50,094 bases of DNA from Deltaproteobacteria bacterium (lineage in GTDB: Bacteria > Myxococcota_A > Polyangia > Fen-1088). The stretch's first letter is position 1. Every line of letters begins with the position of its first letter. The notes under the pieces were generated by a model. The model was not told where the DNA came from and did not search any database. It saw only the letters and a program-made list of their open reading frames with translations. Position numbers and translations under genes: made by a program. This document shows positions 1 to 8,980 of this stretch, one piece after another. The stretch lies in assembly GCA_016935975.1 (NCBI GenBank), contig JAFGPX010000279.1:1-50094 (forward strand), in the 5' to 3' direction.

Positions 1-329
1 AGCTTGGTCATCCACTTGTCCAGCGTCACGGTCATGACGTAGGCGTCCGAACCGGTGTACGGGAAACCCAGCTCTTCGAACAACGCGGGGTAGAACGCTT
101 CGCGGCTGCGGCCCCGCCGCCCCTCGGCGGTGTTGAAGATCAGATCCGGCCCGTACGACTCGATGCGCGCCGCCAGGTGCGAGGCCGGCCCCGTGACCTC
201 GATCTTTTCCACCTCATGGCCGCCGGCGCGCAGGCCATTGGCGATCGCGTCGACGGTTTCTACGCTGTCGAACTCGGCCTCCTCCTCGCTGTCGGTGAGG
301 CGAAGGTTGTGGGTAAATGCGATCTTCAC
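1..329 (-). CDS. D-alanine-D-alanine ligase-like ATP-grasp protein (partial, N-terminal part)
   Basis: Only the first ~109 residues lie in the window; the gene runs off the left edge. The translation begins VKIAFTHNL and contains NTAEG followed by RGRSREAFYPA, then LGFPYTGSD and LDKWMTK. This is the N-terminal substrate-binding pattern of Ddl-type ATP-grasp ligases (NxxEG...ExxxPaxxE.lgipytGsd...DK). Such enzymes join D-alanine or a related amino acid using ATP in the cytoplasm. I place the start at a GTG (327-329) because the family pattern begins there and no ATG or GTG lies just upstream in frame. The catalytic ATP-grasp core is outside the window, so it could be a Ddl paralog with another substrate rather than the cell-wall enzyme. 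Confidence 0.78.
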   Translation of the reverse strand, partial: MKIAFTHNLRLTDSEEEAEFDSVETVDAIANGLRAGGHEVEKIEVTGPASHLAARIESYGPDLIFNTAEGRRGRSREAFYPALFEELGFPYTGSDAYVMTVTLDKWMTK

Positions 330-431
330 GCTATCGACGCCGCCTGCAATGGCTCGCTTTCTACAAGCTACAACTTAAGCAAAAACTCACCTCCCCCGTC
401 AACCAACATCCGCGCGGCGCAAGGGGCACGA

Positions 432-542
432 ACCACAGAGACACAGAGGTCAGAAAAGAGCACGGAGAAGGAAAGGGCTCGGATCCGGAAACCCTTCCTT
501 CTCCGGCTCTGCGATCTCATCCGCCCTCCGCGTCTCTGTGGT
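432..542. repeat. Palindromic repeat, copy A
   Basis: The outer arms are an imperfect inverted repeat: the left starts ACCACAGAGACACAGAGG and the right ends with the complement of ACCACAGAGACGCGGAGG. The core carries a GGCTCGGATCC-like segment and a CTTCC...CCGGCTCTG segment seen again in other copies. The right end is 6 bp from the stop codon of the multi-receiver gene (549). The element fills most of the gap between that gene and the ligase start, on whose upstream side it lies. It belongs to the same family as copies B, C and D. Confidence 0.85.
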
Positions 543-548
543 GAATCC

Positions 549-2333
549 CTAGCCCAGCAAGATGCCGCCGTGGCTGCGCAGGGCGCCCGCCACCTTCTCG
601 CCGAGGGCCTTGAGATCCTGGTTCGGCCGCACGAGATAGGCGTCGACGCCCAGCTCGAAGGCTTCCTTGACGGTCTCGTAGGACGGATAGGCGGTGTAGA
701 GCACGGAGGCGCAGTGAGGCAGCAGGCGTTGGGCTTGTTCGATCACGCGCAGGCCCGACATGCCCGGCAAGTTGCGGTCGGCGATGACCAGATCGAACTT
801 CGATTGCTGGAGCTGGGCCAGCGCCTGGTCACCGTTCGCGGCGGTCACGACGTCGTAGTCCTGGCCGAGGAACTCGGCCATGAGCTGTCGCCGGGTGCCC
901 TCGACTTCGACCACCATGATACGCGCTCGGTGCTGCCCCTCCTTGCTGGACTCCAGGCTGCGCGCCAGCTGTTCGTTGCGCCGCGAGAGCGCACGGCGGA
1001 TACGGAAACGCAGGGCCTCGACGTCGCGGATGGGTTTCTCGATGTAGTCCTGCGCGCCGATGTCGAGGGCGGTGACCGCCGAATCGTAGGACGAGTAGGC
1101 CGTGATCAGCACCACCGCGGGCGGTGGATGCAGAGTACGTGCAACGCGCAGAACGTCGAGGCCGGAAGCGCCGGGCAAGTTCTTGTCCGTGAGTACCAAG
1201 TCGAAGGTACGCTTCTGCATGAGGTCGATGGCTTCCTCGGCGGACGCCGCGGTGGTCACGCGATAGCCGCTGCGGCGGAGTAGCTCGCGCAACACGGTGA
1301 GCACCACGACCTCGTCGTCGACCACCAGGACCTCGTGCGCCGAGGGGACGAAAGGAACGGCTTCTTTCGACGCGGCATCGGCGATCAGGCTTGCGTCCAG
1401 ATCCTGCGTGGGGGGCGTGACGGCGCGGACCGGTTCCTCCATGACACCGAAACGCGTCAGGGTCTCCACGAGCTGGCGGCCGGTTAGCTCCGCGCGCCGG
1501 CGCGTGCCCGCGGCCGCCACCACCCGTCCCAGCCTGGGCAGAAAGTCGCGTCGCAAGTAGGCACGCACGCCGCCGTAGGCCGCGGCGCAAAGCCGTTCGG
1601 GCGAAGGCGTGGCGTCGACGGCAACGACCGCCGCGCCGGTCGCGCGCTCGCGTGCCTCGCGCAGTCGCGTATCGACGCGATCGGCGGCTCCCAGGCCGAC
1701 GACGATCACGTCGACCTGGCCGTGGATGGCCGTTCCCTCGGCAAAACGGGCCAGCTCGCCGTCGCCCAGCACGGCAACCCCGGGCGACGCACGGCTGGCC
1801 TCCACCACCGTCCCCAGCGCCTCTTCGAGGGCAGGCTCGATGCCTTTGAGGGCGGCGCGGTTTTGCGCGATGACGTGGTTGAGCATGAGGGCCCGCGTGC
1901 GCGCCCGACGGCAGGAGGCCAGATAGCGGAGATGGGCGCGAAAGAGCGCGTCGCTTGCCGGGAACGGCCGAGGCAGCACGGCGGCCGCCTCCTGCGTGAA
2001 CATCTCCGTGGCCTGCGTCGGATCGGCGGCAACGATCGGCACCACGTCGGCGAAAGGCCGGATCTCGCGGGCCGCGGCCAGGAGGTTGGGTGCATCATTT
2101 CCGGACTGTCGTGCGCCCTGATCGAGCACCACGAGATCGAAGGACTCGTCGGCCAAGCGCTCGAGGGCCAGGGTGGGGGAGGGCAGGGCCACGACCTCTC
2201 CCTCGGCGGAGAGCGCGGCCGTCACGCGCTCTCGTTCCACGGCCGCGGCAATACCGACCAAGAAGCGCTCTTTGCTGAGGCGAGCCGCCGCGCGAAGCGC
2301 AACGAGAATCTCTTCGTACCCGGTCTCCGCCAT
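549..2333 (-). CDS. Multi-receiver response regulator-like protein (four tandem REC-like domains, no output domain)
   Basis: This 594-residue protein has no DNA-binding or enzymatic output domain that I can see. Residues ~335-450 form a canonical receiver with Asp339-Asp340, phosphoacceptor Asp383 (LTDKNLPG), Thr411 and Lys433. Residues ~470-590 form a second receiver in which the acidic pair has become Glu-Val, Asp519 is kept (IADRNLPG), and the Lys is Arg569. Two further degenerate receiver-like units lie N-terminal: ~23-140, with Asp71 and Arg122 in place of Lys, and ~180-275, lacking most pocket residues. Family knowledge suggests a phosphorelay hub or protein-interaction scaffold in the cytoplasm. 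The CRP/FNR-type gene ends 63 bp upstream on the same strand, so co-transcription is possible. The fold of the two N-terminal units is inferred from pattern only. Confidence 0.8.
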   Translation of the reverse strand: MAETGYEEILVALRAAARLSKERFLVGIAAAVERERVTAALSAEGEVVALPSPTLALERLADESFDLVVLDQGARQSGNDAPNLLAAAREIRPFADVVPIVAADPTQATEMFTQEAAAVLPRPFPASDALFRAHLRYLASCRRARTRALMLNHVIAQNRAALKGIEPALEEALGTVVEASRASPGVAVLGDGELARFAEGTAIHGQVDVIVVGLGAADRVDTRLREARERATGAAVVAVDATPSPERLCAAAYGGVRAYLRRDFLPRLGRVVAAAGTRRRAELTGRQLVETLTRFGVMEEPVRAVTPPTQDLDASLIADAASKEAVPFVPSAHEVLVVDDEVVVLTVLRELLRRSGYRVTTAASAEEAIDLMQKRTFDLVLTDKNLPGASGLDVLRVARTLHPPPAVVLITAYSSYDSAVTALDIGAQDYIEKPIRDVEALRFRIRRALSRRNEQLARSLESSKEGQHRARIMVVEVEGTRRQLMAEFLGQDYDVVTAANGDQALAQLQQSKFDLVIADRNLPGMSGLRVIEQAQRLLPHCASVLYTAYPSYETVKEAFELGVDAYLVRPNQDLKALGEKVAGALRSHGGILLG

Positions 2334-2396
2334 CGAGAAGTCTATTCTAGGATACCTCCGCGTCCTGCGCCCTCGGGATCGAGGGGAGGAACACAG

Positions 2397-3104
<708 letters not shown>

Positions 3105-3147
3105 AGCAGAGCCTCCGAGTCCCCGGCAACTGGAATTGTCATCTGGC

Positions 3148-5061
3148 CTACATTTTGAGATTTCGGCGGGCCTTGCGCAGCAGCACGAAACCCGCGGTCG
3201 TACCCGCCACCGACGCGAAGAGGATGAGGGTAAGGGTGCGATGGCTGAGGCTTTCCATGTCTTGGTCGAGCCCGGTCTTGGCTAGGGCGATGAGGATGGC
3301 GTTGTTGCAGAGGTGGGCCAGCATCGACGGAAGAACCGAGCCGCTTTCGAGCGCCACGAAGCCCAGCAACGTGCCGAGCAAGGTTGCCGGCAGGATGCGG
3401 TACACGTCGAGATGGAAGAGCCCGAAGAGTATACCGGTGATGACCGCGGCCCTGGCGGGACCGGCGCGCGTGCGCAGGCCGCGGAGAATGGGGCCGCGAA
3501 ACAGGGTTTCCTCGCAGACGGCCGGGGATAGCGCCATCAGCAGCAAGGTCACGGCGAACCCGCGGCTGCCGTCGGGGGGGACGATGGTCTTGCGCAGCTC
3601 CTCGACCAGGTGCTTGGGCACGGGCAGCAGCCATTCGCAAAACAGGGCCACCGCCGCCCAGGCGCTGCACCCGATGAGCAAGGCGCCGAGGTAGGCCGCG
3701 GGCGCTGGCCGTCCAAGTCCGATGGTGTCCGCGAAGCGCTGGCCGGAGAGGCGGGCGAAAAGGAGCACCAGGCCGAAGAGCCCCAGCCATTGTGCGGCGA
3801 GCAGCCCGACCACTAGGCTGTGCTGTTCGATGGGTAGGAAGACGAAGTAGAGCAGGAGGAAGGCGAGAGCGAAGAGCACGAGGGCGTCGCCCGCGCTGGT
3901 GGCAGGGGGCAAGCCCGCCCTCTCGCGCTGCCGTCGGGGCGGCGGCCCCACCAAGCGTTCGGAATCGTAGATACGCGCCGCGGCCGCGAGCGCCGCGGCC
4001 GCGAGCAGCACCGTCGAGGCGATGGTCGCCAAACCTCCCGCCCAGGTCGCGCGGCCGACCAAGAGGTCGCGCGCCAGCAGGGTGACATTCATGCCCGGAA
4101 CCCAGGCCGCCAATCCGGCCAGGCGGTATTCGCCGACGGCGCCGGCCATGGCCGGCGCGATGGTGAGGAAGTAGACGGGCAGGAGCAAGGTCTGGGCCTC
4201 CTTGAAGGTGCGCGCCGTGGCCCCCAAGGCGACGAAGGTGGCGGCGAACAGCAGCGCCGCCGGGAAGATGACCAGGCTGCTCTGCAGGGCGTTGCCCCAA
4301 GGCACGTCGAGCAGGGTGTTCTGCGCGGCCAGGCGCAGAACCTGCAAGAGCGTGATGGCCATCGAACCCAGGTTGACCACGCCGGTGAGCGCCGCGAGCG
4401 CCGCGACCGCCAGCACCTTGCCCAGCATGAGATCGAAACGGCGGATGGGCGAGCACAGGACGGTTTCCAGGGTGCCGCGCTCCCGCTCGCCCGCGGTCAC
4501 GTCGATGGCGGGATAGAACGCGCCCAGGAGCACCATGAGCACCACGAAGAGCGGCAACGCCTTGGACAGCACGTAGCCGCCGAGGCGCGCCTTGGGCGCG
4601 AGGCTGTGCCTTTCCATGGCGAAGACCGGCGCGCAGCCCTCGGGCAGGGCGCTGGCCAGAAGCTCGCGCAGGCGCTCCTCGGCGACGCGGGATTCGTCCC
4701 GGCTGGCGTCGTAGACCACGCGCAGCCTGGCCGCATCGTCCTTGTCGGGTTCGACCAGGGCGTCGAGACGCCCGCTTTCCACGTCGCCCGCCGAACCGTG
4801 CGCCGCGAGGGCGAAGAGCGCGGGGTTCTTCCTGATCTGCCCCACGAGCGCGTCGCACGCGGGTCCGCTGCCGTTGACCGCAACGGTCGACGGCCGCTCC
4901 TCGCGCTGCTTCTCCCGGCTGGTTGCAACCTGCGCCGCGAGCATGGCCAAGAGCGGATAGACCACGAGCGGCAGGAGGATCATGATGGCCAGCGTGCGCC
5001 GATCGCGCAGCGCCTCGCGCAGCTCTTTGCCGAAAGTGAGAAGGACGTGCCGGGGATTCAC
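3148..5061 (-). CDS. ABC-2 type permease fused to a CPBP (CAAX-like) intramembrane protease
   Basis: The ~637-residue polytopic membrane protein joins two parts. The N-terminal ~400 residues are a NatB-type ABC-2 permease: first membrane segment near residue 25, a large extracytoplasmic loop, then a membrane cluster after the AGERERGTLETVL motif. The C-terminal ~230 residues are a CPBP/Abi protease domain with all three motifs visible: EETLFRG, FGLFHLD and HLCNN. I chose the GTG at 5059-5061 because it overlaps the stop of the ATPase gene as GTGA, implying translational coupling; the longer upstream extension is Arg/Gly-rich and runs antisense-like through the ATPase gene. The pair should form an exporter, possibly for sodium or a peptide, with a linked protease. 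The substrate is unknown. Confidence 0.9.
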   Translation of the reverse strand: MNPRHVLLTFGKELREALRDRRTLAIMILLPLVVYPLLAMLAAQVATSREKQREERPSTVAVNGSGPACDALVGQIRKNPALFALAAHGSAGDVESGRLDALVEPDKDDAARLRVVYDASRDESRVAEERLRELLASALPEGCAPVFAMERHSLAPKARLGGYVLSKALPLFVVLMVLLGAFYPAIDVTAGERERGTLETVLCSPIRRFDLMLGKVLAVAALAALTGVVNLGSMAITLLQVLRLAAQNTLLDVPWGNALQSSLVIFPAALLFAATFVALGATARTFKEAQTLLLPVYFLTIAPAMAGAVGEYRLAGLAAWVPGMNVTLLARDLLVGRATWAGGLATIASTVLLAAAALAAAARIYDSERLVGPPPRRQRERAGLPPATSAGDALVLFALAFLLLYFVFLPIEQHSLVVGLLAAQWLGLFGLVLLFARLSGQRFADTIGLGRPAPAAYLGALLIGCSAWAAVALFCEWLLPVPKHLVEELRKTIVPPDGSRGFAVTLLLMALSPAVCEETLFRGPILRGLRTRAGPARAAVITGILFGLFHLDVYRILPATLLGTLLGFVALESGSVLPSMLAHLCNNAILIALAKTGLDQDMESLSHRTLTLILFASVAGTTAGFVLLRKARRNLKM

Positions 5062-5789
5062 GCGCCGCCCTTGTCCCGGTCGGCCAGCGCGAGGAAGGCC
5101 TCCTCGAGCGTGCCGGCCCCGCCGCGAACCTCGGCCGGCGTGCCCTGCGACAGCAGCCGGCCGTGGTGCAGGAACCCGACCCGGTCGCACAAGAGCTCGG
5201 CTTCGGCCAGGTAATGGGTCGAGAACACCACGGCCTTGCCACGCTGGCGCTCGCCGCGCACGAAGTCTCGCAGAAAGCGGCTGGCCAGCACGTCGAGCCC
5301 GCTGGTCGGCTCGTCCAGAATCAGCACGGCCGGATCGTGGAGCACGGCGCGCGCGATGGAGACGCGCTGGCGCTCGCCGGTGGACAGGACCTCGCAGCGC
5401 CGGTCGAGGACAGCCTCCAGCGCCAGGGCTTGGGCCAGGCCGCGCAGGCGCTCGCGGATGCGGGCGCGAGCCATCCCGTGGATCTGGCCGAAGTAGTCGA
5501 GCACCTCGCGTCCCGTGAGGCGGCCGAACAGGCCGGTGCTGCCGCTCAGGTAGCCGAGATGGCGCTTGGCCTCCGTCGTTTTGGCGTCGCGGCCGGCGAG
5601 CAAGGCGCGGCCGGCCGTGGGTGCGAGCAAGCCCGCGAGCATGCGCAGGGCGGTGGTCTTGCCGGCGCCGTTCGGCCCGAGCAGCCCATAGATCTCGCCC
5701 CCGGCTACCGACAGCGACAACTCGACGACGGCGTGCACGGCGCCGAAGGACTTCGATGTGCTGTCAAGGACTGCCAGGGGCTCGGGCAT
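5058..5789 (-). CDS. ABC transporter ATP-binding protein, NatA-like
   Basis: This 243-residue ATPase has a Walker A (GPNGAGKTT), a signature LSTGERQRVSIARA in place of the classical LSGGQ, Walker B with VLILDEPTSGLD, and a switch His in FSTHYL. Around the Q-loop the sequence reads YLSGSTGLFGRLT, so the usual glutamine is absent at that position; I believe this is typical of NatA-type ATPases. The stop codon overlaps the start of the permease/protease gene by 4 bp, so the two are almost certainly made together and assemble at the inner membrane. Confidence 0.92.
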   Translation of the reverse strand: MPEPLAVLDSTSKSFGAVHAVVELSLSVAGGEIYGLLGPNGAGKTTALRMLAGLLAPTAGRALLAGRDAKTTEAKRHLGYLSGSTGLFGRLTGREVLDYFGQIHGMARARIRERLRGLAQALALEAVLDRRCEVLSTGERQRVSIARAVLHDPAVLILDEPTSGLDVLASRFLRDFVRGERQRGKAVVFSTHYLAEAELLCDRVGFLHHGRLLSQGTPAEVRGGAGTLEEAFLALADRDKGGA

Positions 5790-5833
5790 CCCGCCAACTC
5801 TACCCGTTCCGGCGGCATCGTGCTTGCCCGGAC

Positions 5834-5863
5834 AAAAAAAACGGGAACCCGGGAAGGGCTCCC
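5834..5863 (-). terminator. Rho-independent terminator of the HU-like gene
   Basis: Read on the minus strand, a stem of GGGA-G-CCC pairing with GGG-T-TCCC (one G-T pair, five-base loop) is followed at once by GTTTTTTTT. It lies 45 bp past the HU-like gene stop and before the ABC ATPase start, which separates those two transcription units. Confidence 0.85.
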
Positions 5864-5907
5864 ATTTCTTGGCGGAGGCGCGATGGCAAGCGCGCCTGCG
5901 GCCTTAG

Positions 5908-6219
5908 CTAGGCAACGGCGTCTTTGGCAGCCTTGACGGCGCGGGCCTTGACGACCTTGCGCGCCGGCTTGGCCTTGAACACAGTCTCTTGACCGGTGAA
6001 GGGATTGATGCCTTTTCGCTCCTTGGTGGCGGGCTTCTTGACGACGACCATGCGGACCAGGCCGGGGACGACGAACAGGCCGCTCTTCTTCAGCTCGGCA
6101 TAGCCGATGGCGGCGACGGCTTCGAGCACGCCTTTGACATCCTTGCGCGTGAGCTTGCCGGCGGACTTGTCAGCGATGTTTTGGATCAGGGCTGATTTGG
6201 ACAGGGGACCTTTGGCCAT
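5908..6219 (-). CDS. HU-like histone-family DNA-binding protein
   Basis: This 103-residue basic protein has the HU fold pattern: N-terminal helices (LSKSALIQNIADKSAG, TRKDVKGVLEAV), then the beta-arm region with VPGLVRMVVVKKPATKERKGINPFTGQE. The last ~25 residues are a Lys/Ala-rich tail (KPARKVVKARAVKAAKDAVA). It belongs to a subfamily of slightly long HU proteins that keep the RKGINPFTGE signature, not to the 90-residue HupA/HupB group. A GAGGAG site lies 5 nt before the ATG. A strong terminator follows, so it is likely monocistronic. It should bind and bend chromosomal DNA without strong sequence preference. Confidence 0.92.
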   Translation of the reverse strand: MAKGPLSKSALIQNIADKSAGKLTRKDVKGVLEAVAAIGYAELKKSGLFVVPGLVRMVVVKKPATKERKGINPFTGQETVFKAKPARKVVKARAVKAAKDAVA

Positions 6220-6877
6220 CTTCGCTCCTCTCGGTTAGTGGACGCTATACGCTGCCGTTTGCCCAGACGATCACCGTTTCGAAGTCAGGTGCTGCCCTGC
6301 GAACGACTGCCGGCGCACTCTACAGGAAATCGCCATGGGGGTAAGCAAAAAAAGCGGGGGAATACCGCGGTTTCGGGCTGGTCGGGCGAAAAGGTGCGAG
6401 ATCAACGCAGGTTGCCGCGGCTCGGCGGGCGGGCTCGGCCGGACGGCAAGCCCATGCGGAGGTTGGCGAAGATGCTTGCGAGATCCGGACAAAGCAGCCG
6501 TCGGCCCGCGTCTTTGAGGCCGATCCCCTCCGCGCGGCTCCGGAGTCCGACGTCGGTGTAGAGAGCAGACCTTGCCCGCCGCGCTTGCGCGGAGCCGGTC
6601 CAGTCCGCCCGCGCCGCTTCGTCGGCAGTCCGCACCTGGGCAGAGAAGCGGGCTTTGGTGCCGCGTCCGCTTCGCCTCGCGCTCGCCACCCTATCGGCTC
6701 CACCCGTCCTGTGGCAGATTCGTCGCACTCGCACTTGGAAACCGCCATGCCACCTCGGAAGCAGATTCGATGCGAGACGCCTTTCGATCCATGCAGCCGC
6801 AGGGGCGTGCGTGCGGTGCTCGGTTCGAATGGCAACGGGATCGAGGAGGCCGGCGCGCCGGCCGGGAGGGCAGGGCG
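6220..6877. other. Gene-poor stretch between divergent genes
   Basis: These ~660 bp hold the promoter side of the HU-like gene (within the first ~100 bp, with its GAGGAG site) and the leader of the membrane-protein gene starting at 6878. Both strands have open frames here, but their translations are Arg/Ser/Pro-rich with no family pattern. I find no RNA gene, insertion sequence or convincing gene relic. Confidence 0.5.
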
Positions 6878-8569
6878 GTGAGCGGGGCGCAGGACGCCCT
6901 CTCTTCCCGAAGCGGTCGGCCGCGGTCGTCCCGCTGGCTTTCCGCGGGGGTGTTTCTCACGATCTTGTTCGCCTACCTCATCGGGGAAAGCCGAACCCCT
7001 CCCTATATCGACTCCAGGCAGATCTACGACGTCGCGGAGTCCCTCATCTACCGGGGCACCGTCCAGATCCCGGCCGGCGGAGGGGTCGGCTACGCCCAGC
7101 AGCCGTTTCTTCCTTCCGCGATCCACTTGCCCGGGGTTGCACTGCGCAAAGCGATTGCCGCCGGCAATCCCGAGGTCGACAAGCTGGTCAAGCCGCTGAC
7201 TAGCCATATCGGGTCGCAAATCGTGGGGGCGATCGGGTGCCTGGTCTTCTTCCGCCTGCTGCTCTTTCTCGGAGTGTCCGCCGGCGCGGCCAGCCTGGGA
7301 ACGCTCGTGCTCGTCTTCGCCACGTTGTTGCCCATCTACACCCGCACGGCTTGGTCGGAGGCCCTGCAGGCCGCAGGCTTCATCGGCTTCTTCTCCTCGT
7401 TGCTCAGGCTCTACGCCGAGCCTCGCCGTGGCACCGCTCTCTGGCTCGGCGCATGGGCCGGCGTTCTCGTCAACGCGAAGTACGTCTTCGCCGCCGCGCT
7501 TCCCGGCGCGTTGCTCTTGCTCGCCTATCGCGTCCTGCGATCGCGACAGGTGCGCGCCTATCTCGTAGCCGGGCTGTGGACTTGCGCGGGCGGCGCTCCC
7601 TTCCTGGCCATCGCCATCTGGTACAACCGGGCTCGGTCGGGCGGCAGCGTCGTCGATACCGGGTATGCTCCCGTGCAGACGCTCGTGGTCAGTGTGTTCC
7701 GCGAGGAGCTGTGGCTGGGGTTGTGGTCGCAGTTCTTCGCGCTCGGCAAGAGCATCTTCCTTTACAGCCCACCGCTCGTGCTGGCGGTGCTGGCGCTGCC
7801 GCGATTGCGGCGGACGCGGCCCGCCCATCTGTGGGCCTTGCTCCTGACAGTCGGTCCCGTGCTTTGTGTCTACGCCAAGTTCGCCTATTGGGCGGGCGAC
7901 TGGTGTTGGGGGCCGCGCTACCAACTGTTCTTGGTTGCGCCCGTCTTGGCCCTGGGAGTCTCGTCCCTGCACGACGCCATCCGGCGGCGGCGCAGCGTCG
8001 TTCTGGCGGCCTGGGCCGGGGTGTTCTGCCTCGGGCTGTGGGTTCAGGTGGCGGGGGCCAGCCAATACTGGGACCATTTCATTCGCGTCAGCAAGAACGT
8101 CCAGACGCAATGGCTGGGGGCGCCCAATCGCCGGGGCGCTTTCGTGCCAGAGCTGCGCGGACAATGCGATCCGTGCTTCGAAGATCTCTACGCACGCACG
8201 TACACGCCCGCGTTCCAACCCATCGAGGCCCACGGCTGGTACTTGCGCCACCACCTGCGCTCGCATCCGTGGGCCGTCGCCGCGCAGGACATGCCGCTGC
8301 GGCGCTACACATCGCTCGATTTCGACATCGTCAAGCGCTGGTACGAGAACCCGGCGTGGGATTGGTGGAAACTCGGCTTCGTCGGACGGTACAAGTCTGC
8401 CGGCGACGTGCTGCTGGTCGTGTTCGTGGCCGGTTTGCTGGCCGGAGGCGCTATGTGGCTGCGGGGGCTCCGGGGGCGCTGGGGCCTGGGGCGTCGGTCG
8501 CCTGCCGCGTCGGCGACGGCGCCGCAGGGGGGCGGCGCAAACGGCGAAGCGCCTGCACCCACAACGTGA
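6878..8569 (+). CDS. Polytopic membrane protein, GT-C-like (possible lipid-linked glycosyltransferase), copy 1
   Basis: About 563 residues with roughly ten or more hydrophobic segments. The first membrane span is near residue 25 and is followed by an extracytoplasmic loop with TPPYIDSRQIYDVAE, where an acidic residue sits as in GT-C glycosyltransferases. A conserved YWAGDWCWGPRYQLF motif lies in the second half, and an extracytoplasmic tail has CDPCFEDLYARTYTPAFQP and RRYTSLDFD. GTG 6878 is chosen because GGGAGGG precedes it and the first membrane span starts soon after. It is a clear paralog of the convergent gene 8451-10109, and the two 3' ends overlap by 119 bp. The enzymatic role is inferred from topology and the loop acid only; it could be a transporter-like protein. 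Confidence 0.8.
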   Translation: MSGAQDALSSRSGRPRSSRWLSAGVFLTILFAYLIGESRTPPYIDSRQIYDVAESLIYRGTVQIPAGGGVGYAQQPFLPSAIHLPGVALRKAIAAGNPEVDKLVKPLTSHIGSQIVGAIGCLVFFRLLLFLGVSAGAASLGTLVLVFATLLPIYTRTAWSEALQAAGFIGFFSSLLRLYAEPRRGTALWLGAWAGVLVNAKYVFAAALPGALLLLAYRVLRSRQVRAYLVAGLWTCAGGAPFLAIAIWYNRARSGGSVVDTGYAPVQTLVVSVFREELWLGLWSQFFALGKSIFLYSPPLVLAVLALPRLRRTRPAHLWALLLTVGPVLCVYAKFAYWAGDWCWGPRYQLFLVAPVLALGVSSLHDAIRRRRSVVLAAWAGVFCLGLWVQVAGASQYWDHFIRVSKNVQTQWLGAPNRRGAFVPELRGQCDPCFEDLYARTYTPAFQPIEAHGWYLRHHLRSHPWAVAAQDMPLRRYTSLDFDIVKRWYENPAWDWWKLGFVGRYKSAGDVLLVVFVAGLLAGGAMWLRGLRGRWGLGRRSPAASATAPQGGGANGEAPAPTT

Positions 8570-8980
8570 CGCCGCCGGCGCTGCCGAGAAGCAGCAAGGC
8601 GAACAGCAGCCGGCCAGCGTTGGCGAACTTGGGTGCAAAGCCGAGGTACCACCAGTCGATGGGCGGCCATGGGTACCAGCGCTTGGTCGCATCGAGCGGC
8701 AGCGACGTGTAGCGGCGCCAGGGAGCGTCGTTCGCGGCGGTTTCCCAGGTGTCGCCCCGAAGGGCGTGCTTGAGGAGCCAGTAGTGGCCTTCGATCGGCT
8801 GAAACGCCGGCAGGTAGCTGTGCGCGTGGAGATCCTCGAAGCACGGATCGCAATGGTCGCCACGCGGTGGCGTGTACGCGCCGGCCCGGTTGGGGATCCC
8901 CAACCACTGCGCGCGAGCGGCCTGCGACAGTCGGATGAAATGATCCCAGTAGAGGCCCGCGCCGACGAGCTGGACGAACA
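8040..8980. repeat. Diverged long inverted repeat made by two convergent paralogs
   Basis: Matching blocks of the two convergent membrane-protein genes lie at equal distances from one midpoint near 8509. The CDPCFEDL codons are at 8165 on plus and end at 8852 on minus. The YWDHFIR blocks are near 8066 and 8953, and the RRYTSL blocks near 8299 and 8717. The arms therefore align with almost no gaps right through the overlapping 3' ends. Confidence 0.8.

Noticed and set aside
5062-5190. A longer start for the ABC permease/protease, adding ~43 residues
   Set aside because: The extra residues are Arg/Gly/Pro-rich and come from another frame of the ATPase gene. The GTGA overlap start gives a normal permease N-terminus.
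6824-6840. A GGTTCGAAT-containing stretch reminiscent of a tRNA T-loop
   Set aside because: No acceptor stem, anticodon arm or CCA context can be folded around it.
6320-8863. A ~850-codon minus-strand open frame opposite the first GT-C-like gene
   Set aside because: It lacks hydrophobic segments or motifs and is explained by codon bias of the plus-strand membrane protein.
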